Source: Halorhabdus utahensis DSM 12940 (lineage in GTDB: Archaea; Halobacteriota; Halobacteria; Halobacteriales; Haloarculaceae). Taken from it: 64,000 bases of DNA. This document shows positions 50,336 through 60,163 of this stretch, one piece after another (the first letter of the stretch is position 1; every line of letters starts with the position of its first letter). Location: the NCBI RefSeq assembly GCF_000023945.1, contig NC_013158.1:1736001-1800000 (forward strand), given 5' to 3'. The position numbers were made by a program, and so were the translations under genes. The notes under the pieces were generated by a model. The model worked only from the letters and a program-made list of their open reading frames with translations. It had not been told where the DNA came from and did not search any database.

Positions 50336-50725
50336 ATGCCCACTGTAGAATACCTCAACTACGAAGCGCTGGACGATCACGGCTGGGACATGGACGACGA
50401 CGATCTCTTCGAGAAGGCCGAGTCCTCCGATCTCGGTGAGAACGACTACGGCGCGATCGACGTCGCCGAAGGCGAGTACATTCTGGAGGCGGCGGAGGCC
50501 CAGGGCTACGACTGGCCGTTCTCGTGTCGGGCCGGTGCCTGTGCCAACTGTGCCGCCATCGTCAAAGAGGGCGACATCGACATGGACATGCAGCAGATCC
50601 TCTCGGACGAGGAGGTCGAAGACAAGGGTGTTCGCCTGACCTGCGTCGGGACGCCCACCGAGGACGACGTCAAGATCGTCTACAACGCAAAGCACCTGGA
50701 TTACCTCCAGAACCGCGTCATCTAA
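50336..50725 (+). CDS. Haloarchaeal 2Fe-2S ferredoxin
   Basis: 129 residues from ATG 50336; AAAGTTAACA about 30 bp upstream supports it over the frame from 50318. The plant-type cluster loop CRAGACANC (C-x4-C-x2-C) and the fourth cysteine in RLTCVGTP are present. An acidic N-terminal insertion ([20 protein letters not shown]) is the known halophilic adaptation of Halobacterium ferredoxin. It carries electrons for 2-oxoacid oxidoreductases and, possibly, for the reductase in this window. The identity is clear. Confidence 0.95.
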   Translation: MPTVEYLNYEALDDHGWDMDDDDLFEKAESSDLGENDYGAIDVAEGEYILEAAEAQGYDWPFSCRAGACANCAAIVKEGDIDMDMQQILSDEEVEDKGVRLTCVGTPTEDDVKIVYNAKHLDYLQNRVI

Positions 50726-50806
50726 ATTCTCGTCACCGTCGGTTCGACCGCTGGCCCGGATCCCGGGCCGTCCGACGCCGAGGACTGCCAAGTATCTACT
50801 TTTGCC

Positions 50807-51934
50807 ATGCCAACACGTTCCGCAAGGGCTAACACGCCACTCGCTGTGGCTTTCGGTGTGAACGCGACGCTTCCTGACCTCCTTCGGCTGCTGGTCGTCC
50901 CCGTTTTCGGGTGGGTAGCCTGGCGTGACGTGCGGACGCGGCGCGTCCCGAACCGCACCTGGCTCCCGCTGTTGGTCCTTGGCGTCGTGTTGCTCGTCTG
51001 GGACGGGTGGCTGGTCTGGACTGACGGACTCGTGGTTGATCCTCGCGTATTTACGCCGACCCCAGCCCTCTTCGTCTTTCAGGTCGCATTCAGCCTCGGG
51101 TTGCTCGTCCCGCTCGCGTACGCGTTCTGGTGGATGGGTGGCTTCGGTGGGGCCGACGCGAAGGCGCTGATCGTCCTCGCGATCCTCTTTCCGACCTACC
51201 CGACGTATCTCGTTGCGGACATGGCGCTGCCGGCGATTCGCCAGCCTGTCGGTGTGTTCGCGCTGACGATCCTCTCGAACGCCGTTCTGGTCGGACTGGC
51301 GTATCCCCTTGCGCTTGCCGTCCGGAACGCCTTCGGTGGCCACATCGGGAAAGCAATGGTCATCGGCCGGCCGATCGCCGCCGAGGACGCCGTCGAAGAG
51401 TACGGCCGACTGCTGGAGACGCCGGATGGGTTCACCCGGCGTGGCCTCGATCTTGACGCGCTCCGGATGTATCTCACCTGGCGCGGACGCTCGCTGTCCG
51501 AACTTCGTGCCGATCCCGACACCTACCGTGATCCGGCATCGCTCCCCGACGAACCGCATTCCCCTGGCGATGGGTCGATTCCACCGGACGGCGAGGGACC
51601 GCTCTTCCCGGATGGCGAGGAGATGATTCAATCGGAAGGCGAGGGGACAGCCCACCAAACCGACGACGAGTCGACACCGCGATCCGACGGCGGGGAGTAC
51701 GAGGACCCGTGGGGAGCCGAGGCGTTCTTCGCGGACATCGAGCACTCCGCGTACGGCACGACGCCGGCGGAGTTGCGCGAGGGGCTGGAGGTGCTCGCCG
51801 ACAGCGACACCGTCTGGATCACGCCAGGGATTCCGTTCCTGGTGCCGATGTTCGGCGGGCTTGTAGTGAGTCTGGTCGCCGGCGACATGCTGCTCTGGGT
51901 GCTCGAAGCGCTCGGGATCGGAGCGCTTGGGTGA
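50807..51934 (+). CDS. Type IV prepilin peptidase (A24 family) with long cytoplasmic extension
   Basis: 375 residues. The membrane core has about six helices. The two catalytic aspartates lie in AWRDVRTRRVPN and GGADAKALIVL, the second being the GxGD variant GGAD typical of archaeal PibD. Such enzymes cleave class III signals of pilins and archaellins. After the core comes an acidic hydrophilic stretch at about 190-325 with imperfect repeats (GDGSIPPDGEGPLFPDGEEM), then one terminal helix (FLVPMFGGLVVSLVAGDMLL). That extension is longer than in the minimal family. Two 26-bp direct repeats follow the gene. Confidence 0.85.
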   Translation: MPTRSARANTPLAVAFGVNATLPDLLRLLVVPVFGWVAWRDVRTRRVPNRTWLPLLVLGVVLLVWDGWLVWTDGLVVDPRVFTPTPALFVFQVAFSLGLLVPLAYAFWWMGGFGGADAKALIVLAILFPTYPTYLVADMALPAIRQPVGVFALTILSNAVLVGLAYPLALAVRNAFGGHIGKAMVIGRPIAAEDAVEEYGRLLETPDGFTRRGLDLDALRMYLTWRGRSLSELRADPDTYRDPASLPDEPHSPGDGSIPPDGEGPLFPDGEEMIQSEGEGTAHQTDDESTPRSDGGEYEDPWGAEAFFADIEHSAYGTTPAELREGLEVLADSDTVWITPGIPFLVPMFGGLVVSLVAGDMLLWVLEALGIGALG

Positions 51935-51946
51935 TCCGGTGGACAT

Positions 51947-52005
51947 GATCGCTTGGCGATCGGCTGTTCCGGCGAACACGATCGCTGGGCGATGGGGTGC
52001 TCCGG
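51947..52005 (+). repeat. Two imperfect 26-bp direct repeats between prepilin peptidase and hisI
   Basis: GATCGCTTGGCGAT (51947-51960) and GATCGCTGGGCGAT (51980-51993) recur at a 33-bp period, each continued by a related 12-bp segment ending TCCGG. Only two units exist, so this is not a CRISPR. A local duplication is the simplest view. Confidence 0.5.
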
Positions 52006-52071
52006 GCATGCCCGGCCGTGCCCGACCCTCGTGACAAAAGGCCTATGCGCGGAGACGCCTTCTCGTCGGGT

Positions 52072-52461
52072 ATGGTTGCGAGTGACGCCCACGATGTCCC
52101 CGACGTCGATCTCGCCTTCGAGGACAACGAGTATCTCCCGGCCGTCGCCCAGGACGCCGAGTCGGGCGACGTCCTCATGTTGGCATACGTCACACGGGAG
52201 GCACTCGACCGGACCCGCGAGACCGGCCTGGCCCATTACTACTCCCGGAGTCGCGACGAACTCTGGCAGAAGGGCGAAACGAGCGGCAACGTCCAGCATC
52301 TCAAGGAGATCCGGGTCGACTGTGACGGCGATGCACTGCTGTACGTGATCGAACAGGACGGCGGGGCCTGTCACACTGGCTTTCAGTCGTGTTTCCACCG
52401 GACGATCGACGGCGAGGTCGTCGGTGAACGGGTCTTCGATCCCGACGACGTCTACGAATGA
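52072..52461 (+). CDS. hisI: Phosphoribosyl-AMP cyclohydrolase
   Basis: 129 residues from ATG 52072; ATG 52045 in frame is an alternative that adds nine residues. [20 protein letters not shown] and [19 protein letters not shown] are family signatures. [20 protein letters not shown] supplies the magnesium aspartates and zinc cysteine, with CFH after it. The enzyme opens the adenine ring of PRAMP, the third step of histidine synthesis. It is the single-domain archaeal form without HisE. The stop overlaps the next start (ATGA at 52458). Confidence 0.95.
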   Translation: MVASDAHDVPDVDLAFEDNEYLPAVAQDAESGDVLMLAYVTREALDRTRETGLAHYYSRSRDELWQKGETSGNVQHLKEIRVDCDGDALLYVIEQDGGACHTGFQSCFHRTIDGEVVGERVFDPDDVYE

Positions 52462-53624
52462 GCACGCAATCGACTGAACCGGATGAGAACGGGCCGTCCG
52501 TCGAGGCGCTGGTGACGGCGCTTCAGCGGGCGGCGACGGCACACGAACAGGCCCGCAAGCGCGTCGAGGAAGCGGGGGCGGCCCGACTCGACCGACTCCG
52601 GGAGCACTACGAGGAGATGAGTGCCCTCCTGGATCGCTACGAGGAACGGGCAACCAGCGACGGCGAGACGGACGTCGACATGGAGGCGTTCATCGAGTTT
52701 CAGGAGGAGATCGCCAGATTCGTCGAGACGCTTCCGGAGGATATCGATCACCGCGAGGCCTTCGAGACGGTCGACGAGACGATGCACCAGAAGTGGCTCA
52801 AGAGTTCGGACTTCGAGACGGCCCGGCAGGCACTCGAACCCGTCGGCGAGCTCGTCGAGCGCGTCGAGGAGCGCGAGCGGACGCTCGAACGGTACCGCGA
52901 GGCCCGCCACGACGTGGCGGTTCGCGAACGCGAACTGGCGGACCGCGTCGACGAACTCGCGGACCTGGTCGCACTCGGCGACGCCGATCTCGACGCGCCC
53001 GTCGAGAAGTTGCGCGAGCCGATCGAGGCGTACAATCAGGCCATCGCCGAGTCGTTCGACCGCCGCAAACACGAGGATTCGGCTCGGGAGCTGCTGGCGT
53101 TCGCCGAGACGACGGCGGCCTATCCGCTGGTCGAATATCGGCCGCCGCCCGAGGATCTGGTGGCGTACGTGCGAGACAGCGAGGCCGGGGCGGAGCCGAT
53201 CCCGACGCTGCTCGAATACGCCGATTACTCCGTCTCGAAACTCGAACACTACGTCCCGGACGCGAGGCGACTCAAGCGCAACGTCGCGACCCACCAGACG
53301 TATCTCCGACGGCTCGATTCCGGCCCGCTCGAGATCTCCTGGCCGCCGCCCGCCGCCGAAACGCTTCGGTGGCGGTGTCGGGAGCTGATCGCCGTCGTGG
53401 GTCGGATCGCCCCGGAGGATGTCGTGGCCAAACTTCGGGCGGTCCGGGAACTGCCGTCGAGGACCGACTACGAGCGCCTGCGAGAGAGTGTCAGGGCCCG
53501 CGAGCAACTCACCGATGAGGAGCGCGACCGTCTCGAAAGCGGCGCGGTCGAGGCCGAACTGGCGGCCACACGGGAGGGACGCGAGAAGCTTGTGGCGGCT
53601 CTGGAGGAACATCCCGAGCGCTGA
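52458..53624 (+). CDS. Coiled-coil conserved haloarchaeal protein (DUF7118-like)
   Basis: 388 residues, extremely charged and mostly helical. Heptad-like stretches run through residues 15-65, 85-200 ([26 protein letters not shown]) and 330-385. A short less helical piece sits around 225-240 ([19 protein letters not shown]). No ATPase or nuclease motifs are seen. From memory it resembles a family annotated as DUF7118; the function is unknown. The ATGA overlap with hisI implies coupled translation, but no link to histidine synthesis is evident. Confidence 0.65.
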   Translation: MSTQSTEPDENGPSVEALVTALQRAATAHEQARKRVEEAGAARLDRLREHYEEMSALLDRYEERATSDGETDVDMEAFIEFQEEIARFVETLPEDIDHREAFETVDETMHQKWLKSSDFETARQALEPVGELVERVEERERTLERYREARHDVAVRERELADRVDELADLVALGDADLDAPVEKLREPIEAYNQAIAESFDRRKHEDSARELLAFAETTAAYPLVEYRPPPEDLVAYVRDSEAGAEPIPTLLEYADYSVSKLEHYVPDARRLKRNVATHQTYLRRLDSGPLEISWPPPAAETLRWRCRELIAVVGRIAPEDVVAKLRAVRELPSRTDYERLRESVRAREQLTDEERDRLESGAVEAELAATREGREKLVAALEEHPER

Positions 53625-53680
53625 GACGCCCGGAGTGAAAACCGTGTAGTATTATACGACTGGCTGACCTCTCGACGGCT

Positions 53681-54259
53681 ATGCGACAGCGACACGAGTG
53701 GTTCGGCCCCGACGCGCTGGCCACGCTGTATCGGCTGTATCTCGTTGGAACGCTGGTGGTGACGATGGGCATTCCGATCGTCGTGACTGCTCTCGTCGAG
53801 GACGTCCCCTGGTACGTTCCTGTTGGATTGGGTGCCGTCACGCTCGTGGGCCTGGCATTCTTCTGGTGGTGGACAGGTGCATACGCTCGATCGGTCGAGT
53901 TCCGGCTGACCGACGATGAGATCGAGTCCCGTGGCGGGGTGTGGTGGCACAAACAGTCGACTGTGCCCTATTCGCGCATCACGAACGCCGAGACCAAACA
54001 GGGGCCGATTGCCCGCCGGTTTGGCGTCGGCACCGTCGCCATCCAGACCGCCGGCCAGGGCGCACAGAGTACCGCCGAGTTGACGATACAGGGCGTCGCC
54101 GACTACAGGGACCTTCGCGAGCAGGTTCTCGAATCCGTCCGCACGGAGTCTGGTGAGCGCGAGGGGGAGAGCGATTCGACTCCCGCCCAGGCCGGCGATG
54201 AAGCCACTCTGGATGCGCTCCTCGAAGAGGTCCGATCCATTCGCACGCATCTCGAGTGA
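53681..54259 (+). CDS. PH-domain membrane protein (YdbS/YdbT-like)
   Basis: 192 residues. Two membrane helices (about 20-40 and 46-66, the second [17 protein letters not shown]) are followed by a bacterial-type PH domain ([20 protein letters not shown] to [18 protein letters not shown]). A polar helix ends the protein. The [20 protein letters not shown] motif is characteristic. These proteins are of unknown function and often occur in pairs; here only one is present. The promoter is probably the AT-rich TAGTATTATACG at 53647-53658, 23-34 bp upstream. Confidence 0.85.
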   Translation: MRQRHEWFGPDALATLYRLYLVGTLVVTMGIPIVVTALVEDVPWYVPVGLGAVTLVGLAFFWWWTGAYARSVEFRLTDDEIESRGGVWWHKQSTVPYSRITNAETKQGPIARRFGVGTVAIQTAGQGAQSTAELTIQGVADYRDLREQVLESVRTESGEREGESDSTPAQAGDEATLDALLEEVRSIRTHLE

Positions 54260-54335
54260 CGGGCGTGGCGTTGTCCGTGCAGCCGACTGGTCGGATTCCG
54301 ATGGCTATTACCCCGCCCACCACCCAGACCGCTGT

Positions 54336-54860
54336 ATGACTGAGCTACTCATCGATGCGCTACGCGAGGCCGAGGCCGTCCGCTACGGGGAGTTCGAACT
54401 CTCACACGGTGGCACCAGCGACTATTACGTCGACAAGTACATCTTCGAGACCGATCCAACCTGTCTCCGGTTGATCGCCGAGGCGTTTAGCGAGCGACTC
54501 GACGGGACGACACTCGCCGGCGTCGCGCTGGGCGCGGTCCCGCTGGTCGCCGTCACCAGCGCCGAGACCGACACGCCGTACGTGATCGTCCGCAAGCAAC
54601 AGAAGGCGTACGGCACGGGCAACCTGATCGAGGGCGAACTCGACGAGGGCGAGGAGGTCGTCGTCTTAGAGGACATCGCGACGACCGGTCAGAGCGCGAT
54701 CGACGCTGTCGAGGCGCTCCGGGAGGCTGGCGCAGTTGTCAACCGCGTCCTGGTGGTTGTCGATCGTCAGGAGGGCGCTCGTGAACATCTGGCCGAACAC
54801 GACATCGAACTCGAATCGCTGGTGACCGCCGAGGAACTGCTCGCCGCCGACCGCGACTGA
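54336..54860 (+). CDS. pyrE: Orotate phosphoribosyltransferase
   Basis: 174 residues from ATG 54336. [20 protein letters not shown] opens the family and [18 protein letters not shown] is the PRPP loop (two acidic residues, then TTG). [20 protein letters not shown] is the hood region typical of OPRTases. The enzyme makes OMP from orotate and PRPP. It lies 96 bp before gfcR, another phosphoribosyltransferase-fold gene, and GGCTATTACC near 54302-54311 is its likely box. The assignment is firm. Confidence 0.95.
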   Translation: MTELLIDALREAEAVRYGEFELSHGGTSDYYVDKYIFETDPTCLRLIAEAFSERLDGTTLAGVALGAVPLVAVTSAETDTPYVIVRKQQKAYGTGNLIEGELDEGEEVVVLEDIATTGQSAIDAVEALREAGAVVNRVLVVVDRQEGAREHLAEHDIELESLVTAEELLAADRD

Positions 54861-54955
54861 GTATCGCCGACCGCGAGGACCGCTCCCCGATACTGGATAT
54901 ATCCTCTCTCACTCCGATCGAAATATTCACGGTCGTGTCGTGACATGTGAGAGGC

Positions 54956-55702
54956 ATGAAACGTGTCGAGAAGACCACCCTCCAGTTGCGGGCCGTTTCC
55001 GTCCTCCGGCGACTCAAGACGGATCGAACCTACGACGAACTCGCCGCCGAGACCGGGTTCTCGGCGAGTGACCTCAATCGGTACGTCAACGGCCACGTCC
55101 TGCCGGGCGTCGAGCGCGCCCGGGAGATCGTCGAGGATCTCGGGCACGAAACGCTCGCCGCCGAGATCGAATCGCGGATCGAGCGCGACGAGGAGGGGTA
55201 CGTCGACAATACGGGCGTCGTCTTCGATCAGTCGTTGCTCGACCTCGTTGGCAGTGTCGCTGCCGAGACGTTCGGGTTCGAGCGACCTGACGCCGTCCTC
55301 ACGGCCGCGACCGACGGGATCACGATCGCGGGGGCGATGGCGCGACACTTCGACGTCCCGGTCGTCTACGCGAAGAAGTCCCGCGAGACCGGCGTCTCCG
55401 AGTTCGTCGAGACGCGCCAGCGACTCACCCCCGGGATCGAGATCACCTACTCGCTGCCCGCGAGTGCGCTCGACGCTGGCGACGACGTGTTGCTCGTCGA
55501 CGACTTCGTTCGGTCGGGCAACACCCAGCAACTCCTCGCCGACCTTGCGGATTCCGCCGGAGCGATGGTCTCGGGCGTCTTCACCGTGATCGCCATCGGC
55601 GAGACGGGACTCGACGCCGTCCGCGACGCCGTCGACGCACCCGTCGCCGCGTTCACGACGCTGCCCGAAGCGACCGCACCCAAGACATATGCACGTTCTT
55701 GA
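54956..55702 (+). CDS. gfcR: GfcR-type transcriptional regulator (HTH plus phosphoribosyltransferase domain)
   Basis: 248 residues from ATG 54956, with AAATATTCAC about 30 bp upstream. Residues 15-50 are an HTH (RTYDELAAETGFSASDLNRY), and the rest is a PRTase domain with DDVLLVDDFVRSGNTQQLLA as PRPP loop and AVLTAATDGITIAGAMARHF. In Haloferax, GfcR is a sugar-responsive activator of glycolytic genes; earlier annotation called it orotate phosphoribosyltransferase-like. The loop keeps both acidic residues. In this genome it sits beside pyrE and a purine permease, so a nucleobase or PRPP response is also conceivable. Its target genes are not visible. Confidence 0.85.
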   Translation: MKRVEKTTLQLRAVSVLRRLKTDRTYDELAAETGFSASDLNRYVNGHVLPGVERAREIVEDLGHETLAAEIESRIERDEEGYVDNTGVVFDQSLLDLVGSVAAETFGFERPDAVLTAATDGITIAGAMARHFDVPVVYAKKSRETGVSEFVETRQRLTPGIEITYSLPASALDAGDDVLLVDDFVRSGNTQQLLADLADSAGAMVSGVFTVIAIGETGLDAVRDAVDAPVAAFTTLPEATAPKTYARS

Positions 55703-55770
55703 ATACTCTTTCCGGAAGTTTATAAAACATTAAGTCGTCGCTGTGCAAGGTAGTCGAATGTGTTAGATAC

Positions 55771-57171
55771 ATGGCGGTAACAGACACACTTGCCGATTAC
55801 TTCGAGTTCGAGGAGCACGGTACCAACCTCCGGACGGAGATCATCGCGGGGATCACGACGTTTCTGGCGATGTCGTATATCATCGTCGTGAATCCTGCAG
55901 TACTCTCAGGAGCAATCAGCGCAGGGGAGAACACGTTCCAGATGCTCGCCGTGGTGACGATCATCGCGTCCGTCGCGGCCATGCTCGTCATGGCCTTTTA
56001 CGCCAATTTACCGTTCGGCCTGGCGCCGGGAATGGGCTTGAACGCGTTTTTCGTGGTGGTCGTCACACAACTGGAAATCCCCTGGGAGACGGCACTAGCT
56101 GCTGTCTTTATTGAAGGGGTCCTGTTCATTGGGCTGACGGCAGTCGGGGCTCGAGAGTATGTTATCAAACTGTTTCCGGAGCCGATCAAACTCGCCATCG
56201 GGGCGGGTATCGGGTTGTTTCTTGCACTGCTGGGGCTCGAACAGATGCGGGTCATCACCCAGACGGAGACGATCAATCCGCTGATCGGCACTGATCCGAT
56301 CGCTATCCTCGCCGTCGCCGGCATCATTGTCACTTTCGCGCTGTGGGCCCGCGATATCCAGGGATCGATCGTTCTTGGGATTCTGTCCACCAGCGTCGCG
56401 GCATACGTCGTCTCTGCGCTTGGCGTCATGCCGGCAGGCAACGGCGGTGAGGACGTCCTCCTCGTTGAAACGGCGACGCTTGCGCCGGGTCTCGACAACA
56501 TTGCCTTTGACTTCGCGGCCTTCGATATCTCACCGCTCGCCTTCGCGTTCGTCGACGGGCTACAGAACGTTGAGGGGCTGGCGTTTGCACTCGTGATATT
56601 CACGTTCTTCTTCGTTGACTTTTTCGACACCGCCGGGACACTGACTGGTCTCGGCCATGCTGCCGACTTGACTGACGAGTCGGGGAACCTCCCCGAGATG
56701 AACAAACCGCTGATGGCCGACGCCGTCGGGACAACGGTCGGCGGCATATTGGGTACCTCCACCGTTACGACCTACATCGAATCCTCGACCGGGATCGGCG
56801 AGGGGGGTCGAACGGGTATGACGGCATTGGTGGTTGCCGGGCTGTTCCTCATTACGCTGCCGGTCGTGCCGCTGCTCGATGTGATCCCGTCGTTCGCACC
56901 GTACATCGCGCTGGTCGTCGTCGCGGTGATGATGCTCCAGAACATCACGGATATCAACTGGGGCGACACGGTCCACGCCGTCCCTGCCGGCCTGACTATC
57001 ATCATCATGCCGCTGACCCAGAGCATCGCCTACGGTATCGCTGCCGGGCTTCTCACGTACCCGATCGTCGCCTTCGCTGCTGATCGACGTGAAGAGATCC
57101 ATCCCGCTCACTGGGTCATGGCACTGGTCTGTATCGGGTACTTCGCCGTTCGCTTCCGCGTCCTCGTCTGA
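55771..57171 (+). CDS. NCS2/AzgA-type purine nucleobase permease
   Basis: 466 residues with about 12-14 membrane helices. TEIIAGITTFLAMSYIIVVN, GLAPGMGLNAFF, the FFVDFFDTAGTLTGLG segment and STVTTYIESSTGIGEGGRTG are hallmarks of AzgA-like guanine/hypoxanthine permeases. It imports purines with protons or sodium. AGTTTATAAAAC at 55716-55727 is an excellent TATA box, about 45 bp upstream, implying a leader of roughly 25 bases. This short leader, unlike the leaderless neighbours, may carry a control element. GfcR ends 68 bp upstream. Confidence 0.92.
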   Translation: MAVTDTLADYFEFEEHGTNLRTEIIAGITTFLAMSYIIVVNPAVLSGAISAGENTFQMLAVVTIIASVAAMLVMAFYANLPFGLAPGMGLNAFFVVVVTQLEIPWETALAAVFIEGVLFIGLTAVGAREYVIKLFPEPIKLAIGAGIGLFLALLGLEQMRVITQTETINPLIGTDPIAILAVAGIIVTFALWARDIQGSIVLGILSTSVAAYVVSALGVMPAGNGGEDVLLVETATLAPGLDNIAFDFAAFDISPLAFAFVDGLQNVEGLAFALVIFTFFFVDFFDTAGTLTGLGHAADLTDESGNLPEMNKPLMADAVGTTVGGILGTSTVTTYIESSTGIGEGGRTGMTALVVAGLFLITLPVVPLLDVIPSFAPYIALVVVAVMMLQNITDINWGDTVHAVPAGLTIIIMPLTQSIAYGIAAGLLTYPIVAFAADRREEIHPAHWVMALVCIGYFAVRFRVLV

Positions 57172-57272
57172 CCGGGACGGGAACGGGCTCGAATCGAGAC
57201 TCGACATCGGAGACACGGGAGAGAACAACCGACACCGACGGTCTCTTTTATTTCCCGCTTGTTGAATGGGAC

Positions 57273-57527
57273 ATGCCGAACCTCGAACTCTACGAACTCG
57301 ACGGCTGTCCGTTCTGTGCGAAAGTCACGAAGAAACTCGACGACCTCGACCTCGAATACGAGTCACACATGGTTCCCTCCGCAAAGAGCGCCCGCGACGA
57401 AGTCGAGGCAGTCAGCGGTCAGCGCGGTGTCCCCGTCCTGGTCGACAACGACAACGGGGTCGAAGGGATGCCCGAGAGCGACGACATCGTCGACTATCTT
57501 GAAGAAACGTACGGCAGCGGCGAATAA
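57273..57527 (+). CDS. Glutaredoxin-like protein
   Basis: 84 residues with the thioredoxin fold. LYELDGCPFCAKVTKKLDDL has the CPFC active site, and GVPVLVDNDNGVEGMPESDD contains the cis-proline. CTCTTTTATTTCC at 57241-57253 is a TATA box 20-32 bp upstream, supporting a leaderless ATG 57273. Haloarchaea use gamma-glutamylcysteine rather than glutathione, so its donor is probably that thiol or a thioredoxin reductase system, which is inference. The gene is alone. Confidence 0.92.
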   Translation: MPNLELYELDGCPFCAKVTKKLDDLDLEYESHMVPSAKSARDEVEAVSGQRGVPVLVDNDNGVEGMPESDDIVDYLEETYGSGE

Positions 57528-57566
57528 GCTCGATTTTCGACTGCTTTTTCGCTCCGACAGAGCGCC

Positions 57567-58943
57567 TCAGAGATACTCGAAGTCCTGCTCGCTCGTCGAG
57601 AAGCCCACGCGGTCGTGCGCCCAGTCGAACGTCGACTCGGCTCGCTTTTCCTGGAGGAACTCCACGATCGACTCGCCGACGTCCCCGCCGTAGAGGTTCG
57701 GCCCGGTCTGGATCTCCTCGCGGACGGCGTCGGTTTCAGCGACGTACTCGATCATGTCGGTGACGAACTCGCCGTCGATCGGCGGCACCAGGAGGTTCGT
57801 CCCCGCGTCGAAGACCGTCTCCGGACGGTCGGTGTTGAACCGCGCTGTCAGGCAGATCGCCTCGTCGATGTAGTTGAGCTCCTCCTGCATGCTCCCCGAG
57901 TCGGTGAACTCCGCGAAACACTGCCCGGAAGTGAGGAATTCGTAGACGTGGGCGTGTTTCTTCCAGAGGCCGGTAAAGAGGAAGTTCTCCCGGTTCTCGT
58001 CGAGTTCGAGCAGTTTCTCGCGGTAGCCGTATTCCTTGAGGGCCTGCTCGGTGGCAGTCAACTCCAGGAAGTTGACGTTGTACCCGGCCTCGACGAGGCC
58101 GATGACTCCTTCGACGATCGCGCTGAAGCGGTCGGGCAGGAGGTTCGCACGCCGGTGGATGTCCACCCGGATCCAGTCGTCGCGCTCCTCCAGGACGGGG
58201 TAGATGTCGAAGATGCTCTCTTCGAGATCGGCATCGCGCTTCATCTCGATGGCGTCGACGACGCTGTTGCCGACGACGGGAATGCGCTCCTGTCCGTCGA
58301 CTTCGGCGGGATATCCTTCGTTTTGGAGGTGCTCGCGATTGAGTTCGACGGGGGCGAACTGGTAGATCGAGCCCGCCGAGCCGACGAAGGTGTCGTACTG
58401 CTCGGGGAAGGGTTCGGCGCGGTTGATCGACCACTCGCCGTTCCACTGGCGCTCGACGAACGCAGCGGGGTCGTCGTAGGCCTCGAAATCGGGTGACATG
58501 CCGCGCAGGCCGGCCTCGTTGTGGGCGACGGCCTGGTTGGTGGCGAACAGCCACGCCTGCGGGACGATGCCGGCGGCGTGGGTGTCACCGTGGACGATCG
58601 GCAGGACCGTCGTATCCGGCCACTTTTCGGCGAGGTGGTCGGTCAGTTCGTCGATCCGGCGGTGGACCTGGGCGGTCTTCTCTGAGAGACTGCCACGGAT
58701 CGAAAGGTCGACCGCGACACGATCCTCGATGCCGTACTCGGCGAGGCCGTGGCCGAGGACGTCGTCGTAGTGCTGGCCGGTGTGGAGGACGAACGTGGGG
58801 ACGCCGGCGTCGCGGGCAGCCGTCACGACGGGGGCCTGTTTGTAGAAGTCGGGCTTGGTCGCCGTCACGACTGCGAGGACGAACTCCCCCGCGTCCATCT
58901 GGCGGGCGAGGCGGTCGTCGTAGATCGTCAGGTCGCCGGGCAT
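57567..58943 (-). CDS. UDP-N-acetylglucosamine 2-epimerase family protein
   Basis: 458 residues. The GT-B-like fold of the Epimerase_2 family is visible: FVLAVVTATKPDFYKQAPVV and FVLHTGQHYDDVLG near the start, LPIVHGDTHAAGIV, NEAGLRGMSP and, later, FAEFTDSGSMQEELNYIDEA. The protein is about 80 residues longer than typical WecB, with an insertion around residues 160-215 that is rich in aromatics. It should convert UDP-GlcNAc to UDP-ManNAc or a related sugar for surface glycans, but no other glycan genes are near. An alternative hydrolysing activity, as in NeuC-like enzymes, is possible. Confidence 0.82.
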   Translation of the reverse strand: MPGDLTIYDDRLARQMDAGEFVLAVVTATKPDFYKQAPVVTAARDAGVPTFVLHTGQHYDDVLGHGLAEYGIEDRVAVDLSIRGSLSEKTAQVHRRIDELTDHLAEKWPDTTVLPIVHGDTHAAGIVPQAWLFATNQAVAHNEAGLRGMSPDFEAYDDPAAFVERQWNGEWSINRAEPFPEQYDTFVGSAGSIYQFAPVELNREHLQNEGYPAEVDGQERIPVVGNSVVDAIEMKRDADLEESIFDIYPVLEERDDWIRVDIHRRANLLPDRFSAIVEGVIGLVEAGYNVNFLELTATEQALKEYGYREKLLELDENRENFLFTGLWKKHAHVYEFLTSGQCFAEFTDSGSMQEELNYIDEAICLTARFNTDRPETVFDAGTNLLVPPIDGEFVTDMIEYVAETDAVREEIQTGPNLYGGDVGESIVEFLQEKRAESTFDWAHDRVGFSTSEQDFEYL

Positions 58944-59018
58944 ACGACTCTCTGGGAATACCAGCGGGTAGTGCGTTCCGGTTCGGATCGATGGCAGGAT
59001 AACGCGGACGTCCGCACT

Positions 59019-59984
59019 TCAGGCCGGTTTCTCGCTGCGTTCGCGGATCAACTCCCGCAGTTCCTCGGCCACCTCGATGTCATCCATCTCGCTCTCCTCG
59101 ACGAGCGCCGTCCCTTCCAGGGATTCGCGGGTCGCGCGCTCGACGACGTAGACCGATCTCGCGCCCGTGACCCGGCCGACCGACGCCATGATCCGGGCGC
59201 GCTTTCTGGCGGCCTCGTTGAGCTTCGAGTGGCCCGTGAGCATGCGATCGGCCTCGGCCTCGTCCTCATCCTCGCTGACGGTCTTGAACGGCGCGCGGTT
59301 CGTCGGATGGACGTCGAACCCGACGCGGGTCAGCACCGTGACGAGCTGCTCGTCGTCGGGGTCGACCTCGGGCTCGTCGGGCATCGAGTCGTCCTCGCGG
59401 ACGTCCTCGCTCTCTTCGAGCACGTTGACCGGCGACGTGAGCGGTTCCTCGAAGAGGTCGTCAAGTGTGGCAGCCACCTCGACGCTGGCGTCCATGCCGT
59501 TCTCGTATTTCGAGACGGTCCGTCGGGAAACGCCGAGTTCGTTGGCAAGTTTGCCCAGACTCCAGTCGCGCTCCTCGCGGGCGTCGGCGAGGATGTCGCT
59601 GTCGATGTTGACGTACAGCCCGCCCGGGGCCGCGTAGATGAGCGGCGGGACTTCCTCCACGAAGTAGTCCATCGCCGTGTTCGGGCTGAACACGGGCACG
59701 CCGTGGCGGAAGTAGACGACGCCCGGTTTGAGCTCCTCGTCACGCGTCCGGAGGCCGATCACGAGCGGCGTCGCCTCCAGGTACTCCCCGAGGCGACGCA
59801 TCTCAGCGCCGGTGAGTCCGTCGAAGGCGTCGATATTGCCGAGGATCTTCACCAGAATGGTGTCCTCCCCCCGGCGGGCCGCGATGTCGAAACTCTTGGG
59901 TCGAATCGCACACCGGTCGCTGACGAGAAAGCCCGCGTCCTCCAGCATGGCGATGATGTTACCGACCAGTGCCGATCGTGACAT
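59019..59984 (-). CDS. Archaeal HTH-type regulator (MF_00584 family)
   Basis: 321 residues. Residues 1-115 form a conserved N-terminal domain ([35 protein letters not shown]). An XRE-type HTH is at about 128-180 ([27 protein letters not shown]). The C-terminal domain follows after an acidic linker. This order is that of the archaeal putative HTH regulator family known from HAMAP MF_00584, of unknown regulon. A TATA-like GTTATATAC on the minus strand near 59998-60006 precedes the start at 59984. It is divergent from tiaS. Confidence 0.88.
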   Translation of the reverse strand: MSRSALVGNIIAMLEDAGFLVSDRCAIRPKSFDIAARRGEDTILVKILGNIDAFDGLTGAEMRRLGEYLEATPLVIGLRTRDEELKPGVVYFRHGVPVFSPNTAMDYFVEEVPPLIYAAPGGLYVNIDSDILADAREERDWSLGKLANELGVSRRTVSKYENGMDASVEVAATLDDLFEEPLTSPVNVLEESEDVREDDSMPDEPEVDPDDEQLVTVLTRVGFDVHPTNRAPFKTVSEDEDEAEADRMLTGHSKLNEAARKRARIMASVGRVTGARSVYVVERATRESLEGTALVEESEMDDIEVAEELRELIRERSEKPA

Positions 59985-60163
59985 GGATTCGCTACTGTAT
60001 ATAACGAAATCACGCTATAAATGCGTTCCGCCGCCCTGTGACGCCTTCTTCCCCCGATTTTCGTTTTGAACTAGAGTTGCTCGACGGCCTTGCCCCGACG
60101 GGCGCTTGCACACCCGTCCGGAGAGACGAAACCCGTTAGTTCGCCCCACGGGTACACTCACCC

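Noticed and set aside
51947-52005. CRISPR-like repeat
   Set aside because: Only two imperfect units at a 33-bp period, with no unique spacers or cas genes; no CRISPR array was seen in the window.
50312-52009. 565-residue minus-strand frame across ferredoxin and prepilin peptidase genes
   Set aside because: It is a shadow of two well-supported genes.
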